DNA from: Bacteroidota bacterium | GTDB lineage: Bacteria > Bacteroidota > Bacteroidia > Bacteroidales > Lentimicrobiaceae | NCBI GenBank assembly: GCA_023428585.1 | Contig: JAEYXG010000356.1 | Span: 1-8,582 of the forward strand | Direction of reading: 5' to 3' | Length of the DNA stretch: 8,582 nucleotides | Shown: piece by piece, positions 1 through 6,690 of the stretch | Layout of the letters: every line of letters starts with the position of its first letter | Position numbering within the stretch: the first letter of the stretch is position 1 | Position numbers and translations under genes: made by a program | The notes under the pieces: model-generated | The model's input: the letters and a program-made list of their open reading frames with translations, nothing else | What the model was told of the DNA's origin: nothing | Databases searched by the model: none

Positions 1-2
1 TA

Positions 3-602
3 GTTCTGTTGCCTGAAATTTCAGGAGAGTATTTTGGAAATTGCAAGGATGGTTATGCTGAAGGAAAGGGACTGGCAAAAGGGAATGATACTTATGCAGG
101 AATGTTTAAAAATGGACTTCCAGATGGGAAAGGGGAGTATACCTATAAAAATGGGAACATCTATAAGGGCGCATTCAGCCATGGGGTAAAACATGGTCTT
201 GGCAAATTTACCTATTACATTGATGGGAAGGAACAGATTCTGAAAGGCTATTGGTCAAATGGTGAATATGCCGGTATCTCAAAACCGGATGAATTTTACA
301 GGATTACGAATATAAGCGGAATAGAGCATTACTCAATCAATAAGGCAGAGGGTTTTGAGAATCAGGTAACCATATCATTTGAATCAGCAATGATCAGGAA
401 TATTCCGGATGAATTGGAAATTACTGTTTCATCAGGAGAATTAGTAAAAGAGAATAAGAACTACTCTGTATATCATTATACTCTGCCGGTGAATTGTTCC
501 ATGCAGTTTGTTGTTAGAACTCCGCAAGGTATTCGAATGTGCAATTTCAGCTTTGATATCTTAGCGCCCGGTAAATACGTTGTCCTGATCAGTAATATTT
601 AA
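3..602 (+). CDS. MORN-repeat protein, 5' end cut by window edge
   Basis: The frame is open to the left edge, so the N-terminus is probably missing. The TTG at 9 is the first possible start inside the window but is probably not the true one. Counting from that TTG, residues 8-89 hold about three and a half MORN units of the Y-x-G-x-F/W-x-x-G-x-x-x-G-x-G type, beginning near residues 8, 29, 52 and 78 (for example YAGMFKNGLPDGKGEY and YKGAFSHGVKHGLGKF). The remaining ~105 residues are polar and beta-rich, with no motif I recognise. MORN repeats form an extended beta-hairpin ladder that in other proteins binds partners or lipids, and they do not by themselves give a function. No signal peptide or membrane segment is visible in the part present. 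The stop is 13 nt before the next gene on the same strand, so the two are probably co-transcribed. The MORN call is firm; the role is unknown. Confidence 0.85.
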   Translation, partial: VLLPEISGEYFGNCKDGYAEGKGLAKGNDTYAGMFKNGLPDGKGEYTYKNGNIYKGAFSHGVKHGLGKFTYYIDGKEQILKGYWSNGEYAGISKPDEFYRITNISGIEHYSINKAEGFENQVTISFESAMIRNIPDELEITVSSGELVKENKNYSVYHYTLPVNCSMQFVVRTPQGIRMCNFSFDILAPGKYVVLISNI

Positions 603-615
603 TCGTGTAACAGTA

Positions 616-1389
616 ATGAAATCTACTTTTAGGAAAGAAGTCAAGTCGGCACTTCATAATTTGAAAGTGAATCCTGACGATATCCTTACAGAAATCGACA
701 TACAAAAATTACCCATCCAGGTTCAGAAGTATCTTAAGTTTGTTGGTGTCATAGGAAAGCCTAAAGTTAAGAGTGTTATGGTAAAAGCCACTGGTCAGAT
801 CAAGTCGAATCCTCTTGATTTGCACTATATGAACTTTGCCTCTGAGCAATATAATGCATTTGATAAGCCTTTCCGTGCATTCTACATCAAGGCCAAAAAG
901 ATGGGAGTCCCTGCCATAGGCTTACATCTTTATAAAGAAGTTACGGCGGTGATGATTATCAAGATTGCAGGCTTATTTAAAATAGCAGATGCCCGTGGAA
1001 ATGAAATGGATAAAGGCGAAACAGTAACAGTGTTTAATGATATGTGCTTCATGGCGCCTGCCAGTCTGGTTGATTCTAACATTGAATGGGAGGTGATGGA
1101 TCAATTCAGGGTAAAGGCATTTTTCACCAATGGCTCTGTTAAAATAAGTGCTGTTCTCACATTTGACGAAGAAGGGAAGTTGATTGACTTCATCAGCAAT
1201 GACAGGTATGAAACAGCCGATGGTAAAGTATACAGAAACTACCCATGGAGGACTCCCGTTAAGGAGTACGGCTTTTTTAATGGATTTCATCTGCCGGCAA
1301 AAGCTGAAGCAATTTGGGTAAAGCCTGAAGGTGAATTCTGTTATGGTATTTTCAATCTCAATCAGATTCAATATAATGTTGATAAGTAA
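616..1389 (+). CDS. DUF6544-like conserved protein
   Basis: This encodes 257 residues with no signal peptide or transmembrane helix. I place it by memory in the DUF6544/DUF6920-type family of uncharacterised proteins. The landmarks are an N-terminal LPxxVQKYL element (residues 32-40) followed by a GVIGKPKV segment, an ASEQY box (75-79), an IADARGNEMDKGE segment (123-135), a W-E-x-x-D element near 158-162, an SAVLTFDEEGKL strand (178-189), a PW at 210-211, and a C-terminal PEGEFCYG (237-244). The many alternating strands suggest a beta-rich fold resembling lipoprotein-carrier or substrate-binding beta sheets, but no biochemical role is known to me. The ATG lies 13 nt after the stop of the MORN gene, which supports one transcript. 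A strong hairpin with a T run lies 21 nt after the stop. Family placement is fairly confident; no function is proposed. Confidence 0.8.
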   Translation: MKSTFRKEVKSALHNLKVNPDDILTEIDIQKLPIQVQKYLKFVGVIGKPKVKSVMVKATGQIKSNPLDLHYMNFASEQYNAFDKPFRAFYIKAKKMGVPAIGLHLYKEVTAVMIIKIAGLFKIADARGNEMDKGETVTVFNDMCFMAPASLVDSNIEWEVMDQFRVKAFFTNGSVKISAVLTFDEEGKLIDFISNDRYETADGKVYRNYPWRTPVKEYGFFNGFHLPAKAEAIWVKPEGEFCYGIFNLNQIQYNVDK

Positions 1390-1410
1390 GCAGCCTATAA
1401 CAATCAGGTT

Positions 1411-1441
1411 GCGGTTCAGTATTGATTCACTGCCGCTTTTT
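1411..1441 (+). terminator. Intrinsic terminator after the DUF6544-like gene
   Basis: A GC-rich hairpin pairs GCGG...CAGT (1411-1414 and 1417-1420) with ACTG-CCGC (1429-1436). It has a two-base TT bulge on the left arm and an 8-nt loop, and is followed directly by TTTTT (1437-1441). It starts 21 nt after the stop of the upstream gene, as expected for a Rho-independent terminator ending the MORN-DUF6544 transcript. Confidence 0.7.
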
Positions 1442-1503
1442 GAGTTGCGTATGGTGTAGCGTTAACGGGTTGGATCAATGCCAAAGATTGATTCGCTCCT
1501 GCC

Positions 1504-2114
1504 ACAATAATGGTAGTTAGTCAATACAAGATTCTTCTTGACCTGGTAGGTTCAGTTTATGAACTTGAAAAACAAGGCATCAACGGGTATGGTGGAAACT
1601 ATAGCTTTTATATGGAACAGTGCGAACTGGCCGACAAGGCATTACATGAGGACCTTGAAGAAAAAAAGAAGAAACTTCATAAGGCAAAGAAGGCAGAACG
1701 TGATACTATGGAATGATAGCAACAATTGGATAATAGAGGAAAAGGAAAACATAAAAAGGAGGGAGTGGCGCGTATCTTCTAGAACAAGCAGAACATTTTA
1801 ACTATAGCCGTTTGCCTGAGCATGAAATAAAGCTCAGACTTAACAGATTCCTTTTCGATCAGGACACCCGGGGCAAACCATGCATTATACTGTACGGAAG
1901 TGAAAAAATGTGGTTGATGATATGCTCACTAATGATAAGCAACCAGTCGCCTGACCTATTCATACTGGATGAACCCACCAATAACCCGGACATGAGAAGT
2001 ATGGAAATACTTAAAGCGGCTATCAATGACTATTATGACCCCTTGATGGTAGTATAGCACGATATGGATTTCATTGATGCAATCAATGTAACCGGGGAGG
2101 TTGAAATATCATAA
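1504..2114 (+). pseudogene. ABC-F family ATPase, decayed remnant with internal deletion
   Basis: These are pieces of one ABC-F (Uup/EttA-like, ribosome-associated) ATPase in correct order but not intact. In frame 1, 1504-1713 reads TIMVVSQYK, where an intact gene would have the VVSHDR switch region of NBD1. It continues through INGYGGNYSFYMEQ and the charged interdomain linker. After adjacent TGA and TAG stops (1714-1719) the same frame goes on as QQLDNRGKGKHKKEGVARI. Around 1776 the match jumps to frame 3 with EQAEHFNYSRLPEHEIKLRL, the middle of NBD2. So NBD1 up to its Walker B, and the Walker A half of NBD2, are gone. The NBD2 signature reads LYGSEK instead of LSGGEK, while Walker B (LFILDEPTNN) is kept. 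A TAG at 2055 replaces the Ser codon of VVSHD, and the original tail (HDMDFIDAINVTGEVEIS) then runs to the natural TAA at 2112. It cannot give a working protein. Confidence 0.85.
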
Positions 2115-2130
2115 AAAAACCCTATCTTTA
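2100..2130 (+). promoter_or_regulatory. Candidate Bacteroidota promoter for the SPT-SDR pair
   Basis: GTTG (2100-2103) is followed after 19 nt by TATCTTTA (2123-2130). This matches the Bacteroidota consensus TTTG-N19-21-TAnnTTTG at 3 of 4 and 5 of 6 fixed positions. It lies about 100 nt before the preferred SPT start. The upstream box sits inside the tail of the decayed ABC-F gene. The match is short and could be chance in AT-rich DNA. Confidence 0.35.
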
Positions 2131-2229
2131 TAATTAATATACATTGAAACCCATTGATCGGTATCACAATCGGCCATGCGAATCAGTGTTAAGGGCTTGA
2201 GTATCAATGTTTGTTATATCAATCAGGAT

Positions 2230-3417
2230 ATGAAAAGTTTGAACGCAAAACTGGCACTTTATGATACGCCACAGTTAGTAATGAAAGCGGGTATATATCC
2301 CTATTTCAGGCAAATACAATCAGAACAAGATACCGTTGTTATGATTGATGGTAAAAAGGTACTGATGTTTGGTTCAAACAGTTATCTTGGTTTGACGAAT
2401 CACCCCAAGATTAAAGAAGCAGCAAAAAGGGCGATAGATAAATATGGTACCGGATGCGCCGGATCGAGATTCTTAAATGGGACCCTTGATATCCATATAG
2501 AGTTGGAAGAACGTCTGGCGGGATTTGTTAATAAGGAAGAGGCAATTTGCTATAGCACTGGATTTCAGGTTAATCTGGGTGCAGTATCTACACTGACAGG
2601 TCATAATGACTACCTCATACTTGATGAATTGGACCATGCTTCCATTATTGACGGGAGCAGGCTTTCATTCTCAAAAGTGCTTAAATACGCCCACAATGAC
2701 ATGGATTCACTTGAATCAAAGCTTAAACTCTGTGAGCCTGATAAACTGAAGCTGATAGTATCTGATGGGATCTTTTCAATGGAAGGTGATATAGTCAATT
2801 TGCCTGAGGTTGTCATGCTGGCAGAAAAATATGATGCTTCAGTTATGTTGGATGATGCCCATTCAATTGGAGTTGTTGGAGAGAATGGATCAGGAACTGC
2901 TTCATACTTCAATTTGACTGACAGAGTTGACCTTATAATGGGTACTTTCTCCAAATCATTGGCATCATTGGGAGGTTTCATTGCCGGAAACAAGGAGACA
3001 ATGAATTATCTGAAGCATAATTCAAGGGCACTTATTTTCAGTGCAAGCATGACGCCTGCCTCAGCTGCAAGCGTACTGGCGGCATTGGATATTATGGAAA
3101 GTGAACCTGAGCGCATTGAGCATTTGTGGGATGTTACCAATATGGCATTGTATGGCTTTAAAGCCATGGGCTTTAATACGGGAGCTTCTGAATCACCAAT
3201 CATACCACTCTTTATTCATGATGATGTCAAGGCACTTCAGATGACCAAAATGTTGTTGGAAGAAAGCATTTTTGTTAATCCTATTGTATCTCCTGCGGTC
3301 AAAAAGGAAGATAGTCTTATTCGTTTTTCCCTGATGGCTACTCATACTTTTGAGCAGGTTGAAATAGCATTGGAGAAAATTAAAAAGGTTGGGAAGCAGG
3401 CCGGTGTACTTCAATAA
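2230..3417 (+). CDS. spt: Serine palmitoyltransferase (PLP-dependent alpha-oxoamine synthase)
   Basis: This should condense L-serine with a long-chain acyl thioester to 3-ketosphinganine, releasing CO2, as the committed step of sphingolipid synthesis in the cytosol. The 395 residues align by eye from end to end with Bacteroides SPT: similar N-terminus (KLALYDTPQ), MFGSNSYLGLT, GCAGSRFLNGTLDIH, SDGIFSMEGDI, GTFSKSLASLGGFIA and ESPIIPL. The PLP lysine is K242. H136 (in DHAS) should stack on PLP, and D208 and H211 (in DDAHS) contact the cofactor. The spacings of these residues to the lysine equal those I recall for Sphingomonas SPT H159, D231, H234 and K265. I chose ATG 2230 over the in-frame ATG 2176 because the homology starts there, the length fits the family and CAGGA lies just upstream; the 18 extra residues look unrelated. 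The SDR gene follows after 54 nt. The main alternatives are 2-amino-3-ketobutyrate CoA ligase or AONS, which the close Bacteroides SPT match makes less likely. Confidence 0.88.
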   Translation: MKSLNAKLALYDTPQLVMKAGIYPYFRQIQSEQDTVVMIDGKKVLMFGSNSYLGLTNHPKIKEAAKRAIDKYGTGCAGSRFLNGTLDIHIELEERLAGFVNKEEAICYSTGFQVNLGAVSTLTGHNDYLILDELDHASIIDGSRLSFSKVLKYAHNDMDSLESKLKLCEPDKLKLIVSDGIFSMEGDIVNLPEVVMLAEKYDASVMLDDAHSIGVVGENGSGTASYFNLTDRVDLIMGTFSKSLASLGGFIAGNKETMNYLKHNSRALIFSASMTPASAASVLAALDIMESEPERIEHLWDVTNMALYGFKAMGFNTGASESPIIPLFIHDDVKALQMTKMLLEESIFVNPIVSPAVKKEDSLIRFSLMATHTFEQVEIALEKIKKVGKQAGVLQ

Positions 3418-3471
3418 ACTCCTGAATTTTCAATAATTACTCTCCACGATCAGACCACACTAAAATATAGA

Positions 3472-4278
3472 ATGAACAAGGTTGTATTTATAACGGGAAT
3501 ATCATCAGGATTTGGGAAACATACCTCATCCTACTTAGCCGGGAAAGGGTATACGGTTTATGGCACTTATAGAAAGGAATGTGAACACCACCCAAAGGTT
3601 AAGATGCTTCAGATGGATGTTAGAGATCAATTACAGGTTGAAAAATGCATAAATGAGGTTCTGGAGCAGGAAGGTCGAATTGATGTCTTGATAAACAACG
3701 CAGGAATGCATACCGGAGGTGCCATTGAAATTACACCACTTGAAAACGTGGTGGCCCAGATGGATACAAACTTTATGGGTGCGGTATATACTGTTAAGGC
3801 TGTATTGCCAATAATGCGCCAACAGGGTGGAGGAACCATTGTAAATATCAGTTCCATTGGCGGATTAATGGGACTGCCTTTCCAGGGATATTATTCTGCC
3901 TGCAAGTTTGCCATTGAAGGTTTCAGTGAAGCCCTTCGTATGGAAATTAAACAATTCAATATCAAGGTGATTGTTATAAATCCGGGTGATTTTCACACTA
4001 ACAATACCAAAAACAGAAAAAATGTCTTTGCCGACAACAATAACGAATTCTACAAGATGCAGTTCAGTAAATCGTTGAAGATAATTGAGAATGATGAGAA
4101 CAATGGTTGGCATCCGGAAGTTCTGGCCCATAGAGTTTACAAGATACTTGAGAAAAAACACCCGGCCAACCGCTACATAATTGCTTCATTTCAACAGAGA
4201 CTTGCCGTATTGTTAAAGCGCATTCTACCCGGAAAGTGGTTTGCAGGAATTCTTAGTAAACATTACGGACTCGATTAA
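3472..4278 (+). CDS. Short-chain dehydrogenase, probable 3-ketosphinganine reductase
   Basis: This is a classical SDR of 268 residues. It has the cofactor motif TGISSGFGK (8-16), the NNAG motif (75-78), the structural Asn in DTN (N100), catalytic Ser128 in NISSIGG, and the catalytic YSACK (Tyr141, Lys145) exactly 13 residues after the Ser. An Arg-Lys pair after the second strand (R34-K35 in GTYRK) suggests NADP(H) preference. The C-terminal ~30 residues are basic and amphipathic (RLAVLLKRILPGKWFAGIL), which could rest on a membrane or a lipid. The SDR class is certain from motifs. The substrate is inferred from position: it begins 54 nt after the serine palmitoyltransferase gene on the same strand, and 3-ketosphinganine reductase (the next pathway step) is an NADPH-dependent SDR. 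It could instead reduce another lipid or a sugar intermediate. No terminator is visible between the two genes. Confidence 0.85.
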   Translation: MNKVVFITGISSGFGKHTSSYLAGKGYTVYGTYRKECEHHPKVKMLQMDVRDQLQVEKCINEVLEQEGRIDVLINNAGMHTGGAIEITPLENVVAQMDTNFMGAVYTVKAVLPIMRQQGGGTIVNISSIGGLMGLPFQGYYSACKFAIEGFSEALRMEIKQFNIKVIVINPGDFHTNNTKNRKNVFADNNNEFYKMQFSKSLKIIENDENNGWHPEVLAHRVYKILEKKHPANRYIIASFQQRLAVLLKRILPGKWFAGILSKHYGLD

Positions 4279-4394
4279 TTGAATATTGGATTGCAATACA
4301 CGTCATTCTCCTACCCTAAGCGGATAAATAATCAATCAAGTATATAAGCTAGAGCGTTGTGGGTTTCTTATAACAAGAAAAAGAATTGGCCTAA

Positions 4395-4676
4395 GAGTTA
4401 TTTGGGAGCTTACACAATGGAGGTAGCAATGGATTTTGACAATACCCTGAATTAACCGGATGGTTAAAGGGTGGATTAAAATATGATGATAGAGATAAGC
4501 AGGGCCCATGTCTCAGATATGCTAAATATTCAATATGATACTTTGAAGATCAATTAGGTTGGAAGACAACCGGCTAATATTATTCGAACAACATTGGTTT
4601 ATTATCATGATTGACACCTTCCCGGGGGTTGGTTTTTATGAAAAACGATTAAATATTAAAGGTTTCTGCTCTTTAA
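4395..4676 (+). pseudogene. Possible decayed reading frame, family not recognised
   Basis: The 459 nt between the SDR and the T9SS gene has no intact gene. One frame of it reads like protein broken by stops at 4437, 4536, 4575, 4608 and 4674. The open pieces include QYPELTGWLKGGLKYDDRD (4440-4496), YFEDQLGWKTTG (4539-4574) and YYSNNIGLLS (4578-4607). Aromatic and Gly residues alternate in a way reminiscent of outer-membrane beta-barrel strands, and YDDRD vaguely recalls Omp85-type barrels, but I cannot name a family. Three stops are TGA, one substitution from TGG (Trp). This is suggestive only; AT-rich non-coding DNA can produce such stretches. The first ~115 nt after the SDR stop shows nothing I can interpret. 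Confidence 0.3.
4616..4637 (+). terminator. Weak terminator-like hairpin
   Basis: ACC-TT-CC (4616-4622) can pair with GG-TT-GGT (4627-4633) around a CGGG tetraloop. A symmetrical TT/TT internal loop interrupts the stem, and a TTTTT run (4633-4637) follows. It could end transcription from the SPT-SDR pair or the decayed frame before the T9SS gene. The stem is short and broken. Confidence 0.3.
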
Positions 4677-4701
4677 GTTAGGGTAAATAGCGGTTTATTT
4701 G
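4672..4701 (+). promoter_or_regulatory. Weak promoter candidate for the T9SS cargo gene
   Basis: TTTA (4672-4675) is followed after 18 nt by TTTATTTG (4694-4701), a 5 of 6 match to the Bacteroidota TAnnTTTG element. The upstream box is 3 of 4 and the spacing is one base short of the usual. It would give a leader of about 30 nt before the ATG at 4738. No Shine-Dalgarno sequence is visible; the start is preceded by an A-rich stretch (TTCAAAATG). Confidence 0.25.
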
Positions 4702-4737
4702 TCTTAATAATATGCGTAAACCAACATAGTCTTCAAA

Positions 4738-6690
4738 ATGAAACGAATAATAACCTTATTTTCAGCAATTTTCATCCTTGTATTTTCAGCATATTCGCAA
4801 GACTCACTAACACTGATACCGCCAACCAATCTGGAAGGGATAAATCCTGATCAAACTGACTATATCCATCTTACATGGGCAGTGCCCTCTGATTACAGTG
4901 CTTCTGATAGCATACCAGAAGGATTGCTCGGCTATAATATCTATAAGGATAGCCTATTGATAGGATATGTGGATGAACCTGCAGTTGAATATTATGACCT
5001 GGAAGTATCCTGGGATATACTAACCTATTGGGTATCGGCAGTATATGATCTTACATATTATGGATATCCGGGTGAAACCGGCGAATCAGACTGGGAGGGC
5101 CCTGTAGTTATAGATTTAACCGGGAATATTTGTCTGCTACCATTCATTGAAAATTTTACAACCGGCTTATTTCAAACCAATCAATGGATAGTTGAGGGTA
5201 CAAACTGGATGATTGCCGGACAATCAGGTAATTCGGCACCATGTGCTGAATTCAGCAATATACCATCTCAAACAAATTATACCTTCTCATTGACAAGTGA
5301 AGTGCTTAGGGGAAATGATTTTAATGATGGACGAATATTTCTGGATTACGATCTTAAACTGGATGATAATGCCGCAACAGGTCATGAGAAATTACAGGTT
5401 GAAGTATATGATGGATCGGTATGGAAAATAATTACCTCAGTCACTGCCAGTGGAGACAGAGATTGGGAATTGCAACATGTGGATATTACTGATGCAGCAA
5501 AAGGCTATTTATTTAAAATACGGTTTACTGCTACGGGTTTAAATACATCAGATATTATTTATTGGCAGATCGATAATATACATATATACAGGGAATGTGC
5601 TGCACCTGTTGATTTACAGGCTTCACAACCATGGCCTGGCATCAATTATAATATTCAAATTGAGTGGGATGCACCTAATAATCCTGATCCGGGACCGTGG
5701 GTATGGATGAATTGGGATGATGGAGTTAATCATGATGCGGTACAGGCAGGAGAATATCTCATAGCGGCAATTAGATTTACACCGGAACAATTGGCTTATT
5801 ATAAAGGTGGAAATTTATCTACGGTAAGGATTTTTATCAATGATCCGGCCACTGCCATAACGCTGAAAGTATGGATTGGTGCAAATGCCGAAACTCTGTT
5901 GGTTGATCAGCCTGTTATCAATTATTTGCCCTATCAGTGGAATGAATTTACTCTCAATTCAGCAGTGCCCATAACTGCATTGCAGGAATTGTGGATAGGT
6001 TACAGCGTGTTAAATCAGGGATTCTCTGGATATTCGGCAGGTGTAGATGCTGGTCCTGCAGTAAGTGGTTTTGGTGATATGATCAGCTTAAATGGCTCAA
6101 CATGGGAATCTTTATCGCAAAATTTGGGGATAAACAGTAATTGGAATATACAGGGGGGTGTGGAATTTGGCACTAATCGGAAACTACTTGCTAAAACTGT
6201 TGAGCCGGGTGGTTTGGGTAATTATGGTCACGCCCACAACCGTGGAGTATATGGCTATAACATTTACCGTGATAATCAGTTAATAGCAGCAACTACTGAA
6301 ACCATCTTTCTTGACAATGATACTGTACTTAACAATCCCGGAATTCAATTTTGTTATAAAGTGACAGCCTTATATGATGACTGTGAATCAGGATTCAGTG
6401 ATGAGGATTGTGTAATTGTTGTTCCGGTAAATATTAAGGAAATCGAGACGAATTCCGTTAAAATTTATCCTAATCCGGCAAGAGATATAGTAACAATAAG
6501 AGTTGCACATGATATTGAGGAGTTTAAAGTGTTTGACATTCTTGGAAATGAACTAGTGTCAAAAAAAGTAGAAAAGGACAGTCTTTCTATACCTTTGAAA
6601 GTGGATAATTATACCAATGGAGTATATCTAATACGCTTTATCGCTAAATCAGGCAAAAGTATAAGCAAGAAACTTATAGTGTTCCATTAA
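4738..6690 (+). CDS. Secreted multidomain protein with T9SS type A sorting domain
   Basis: This is a 650-residue exported protein. Residues 1-21 are a Sec signal peptide (basic MKR, hydrophobic core, cleavage probably after AYS). A fibronectin-type-III-like module spans about 27-128 (HLTWAVP ... GYNIYKDSLLIG ... YWVSAVYD). A choice-of-anchor-J/MAM-like beta sandwich spans about 134-285 (PFIENFTTGLF ... IDNIHIY). A second FN3-like module begins at about 288 (AAPVDLQAS ... IQIEWDAP) and resumes at about 502 (GVYGYNIYRDNQLIA ... CYKVTALYDD). Between them lies a separate Trp- and Gly-rich domain, about 321-477, running from WMNWDDG to NWNIQGGVEF. Residues 573-650 are the type A sorting domain (KIYPNPARD ... 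NGVYLIRF ... KKLIVF), recognised by the PorU sortase after passage through the outer membrane. This arrangement is common in gingipain-adhesin-like cell-surface proteins. No protease or glycosidase catalytic domain is visible, so binding or adhesion is the likely role. Confidence 0.88.
   Translation: MKRIITLFSAIFILVFSAYSQDSLTLIPPTNLEGINPDQTDYIHLTWAVPSDYSASDSIPEGLLGYNIYKDSLLIGYVDEPAVEYYDLEVSWDILTYWVSAVYDLTYYGYPGETGESDWEGPVVIDLTGNICLLPFIENFTTGLFQTNQWIVEGTNWMIAGQSGNSAPCAEFSNIPSQTNYTFSLTSEVLRGNDFNDGRIFLDYDLKLDDNAATGHEKLQVEVYDGSVWKIITSVTASGDRDWELQHVDITDAAKGYLFKIRFTATGLNTSDIIYWQIDNIHIYRECAAPVDLQASQPWPGINYNIQIEWDAPNNPDPGPWVWMNWDDGVNHDAVQAGEYLIAAIRFTPEQLAYYKGGNLSTVRIFINDPATAITLKVWIGANAETLLVDQPVINYLPYQWNEFTLNSAVPITALQELWIGYSVLNQGFSGYSAGVDAGPAVSGFGDMISLNGSTWESLSQNLGINSNWNIQGGVEFGTNRKLLAKTVEPGGLGNYGHAHNRGVYGYNIYRDNQLIAATTETIFLDNDTVLNNPGIQFCYKVTALYDDCESGFSDEDCVIVVPVNIKEIETNSVKIYPNPARDIVTIRVAHDIEEFKVFDILGNELVSKKVEKDSLSIPLKVDNYTNGVYLIRFIAKSGKSISKKLIVFH

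Noticed and set aside
1421..1502. Two similar stretches, TTGATTCACTGCC and TTGATTCGCTCCTGCC, as a possible direct repeat
   Set aside because: They are short and imperfect; the first is part of the terminator hairpin and no element boundary or target duplication is seen.
1559..1801. An 80-codon open frame starting at 1559 on the + strand
   Set aside because: It overlaps the ABC-F linker in another frame, its product is low-complexity and basic, and the frame-1 reading clearly matches ABC-F.
2176..2229. An in-frame ATG 54 nt upstream of the chosen SPT start, adding 18 residues
   Set aside because: The extra residues do not resemble the SPT N-terminus, the family length fits the 2230 start, and CAGGA lies directly before 2230.
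2248..2265. A TGGCAC stretch that could suggest a sigma54 -24 box
   Set aside because: It lies inside the SPT coding region and lacks a TTGC box at the required spacing; no better sigma54 site was found in the spacers.
2851..2865. DDAH in SPT where many relatives have DEAH
   Set aside because: Asp or Glu at this position is normal variation in the alpha-oxoamine synthase family; the cofactor-binding Asp and His are both present.
2610..2993. Long open frame on the minus strand within the SPT gene
   Set aside because: It is the antisense of a strongly conserved enzyme gene, with no family motif of its own. Similar antisense frames inside the DUF6544-like, SDR and response regulator genes were dropped for the same reason.
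4318..4400. Possible small gene or RNA just after the SDR
   Set aside because: Stops occur in every + frame, and no stable stem or recognisable RNA fold was found by eye.
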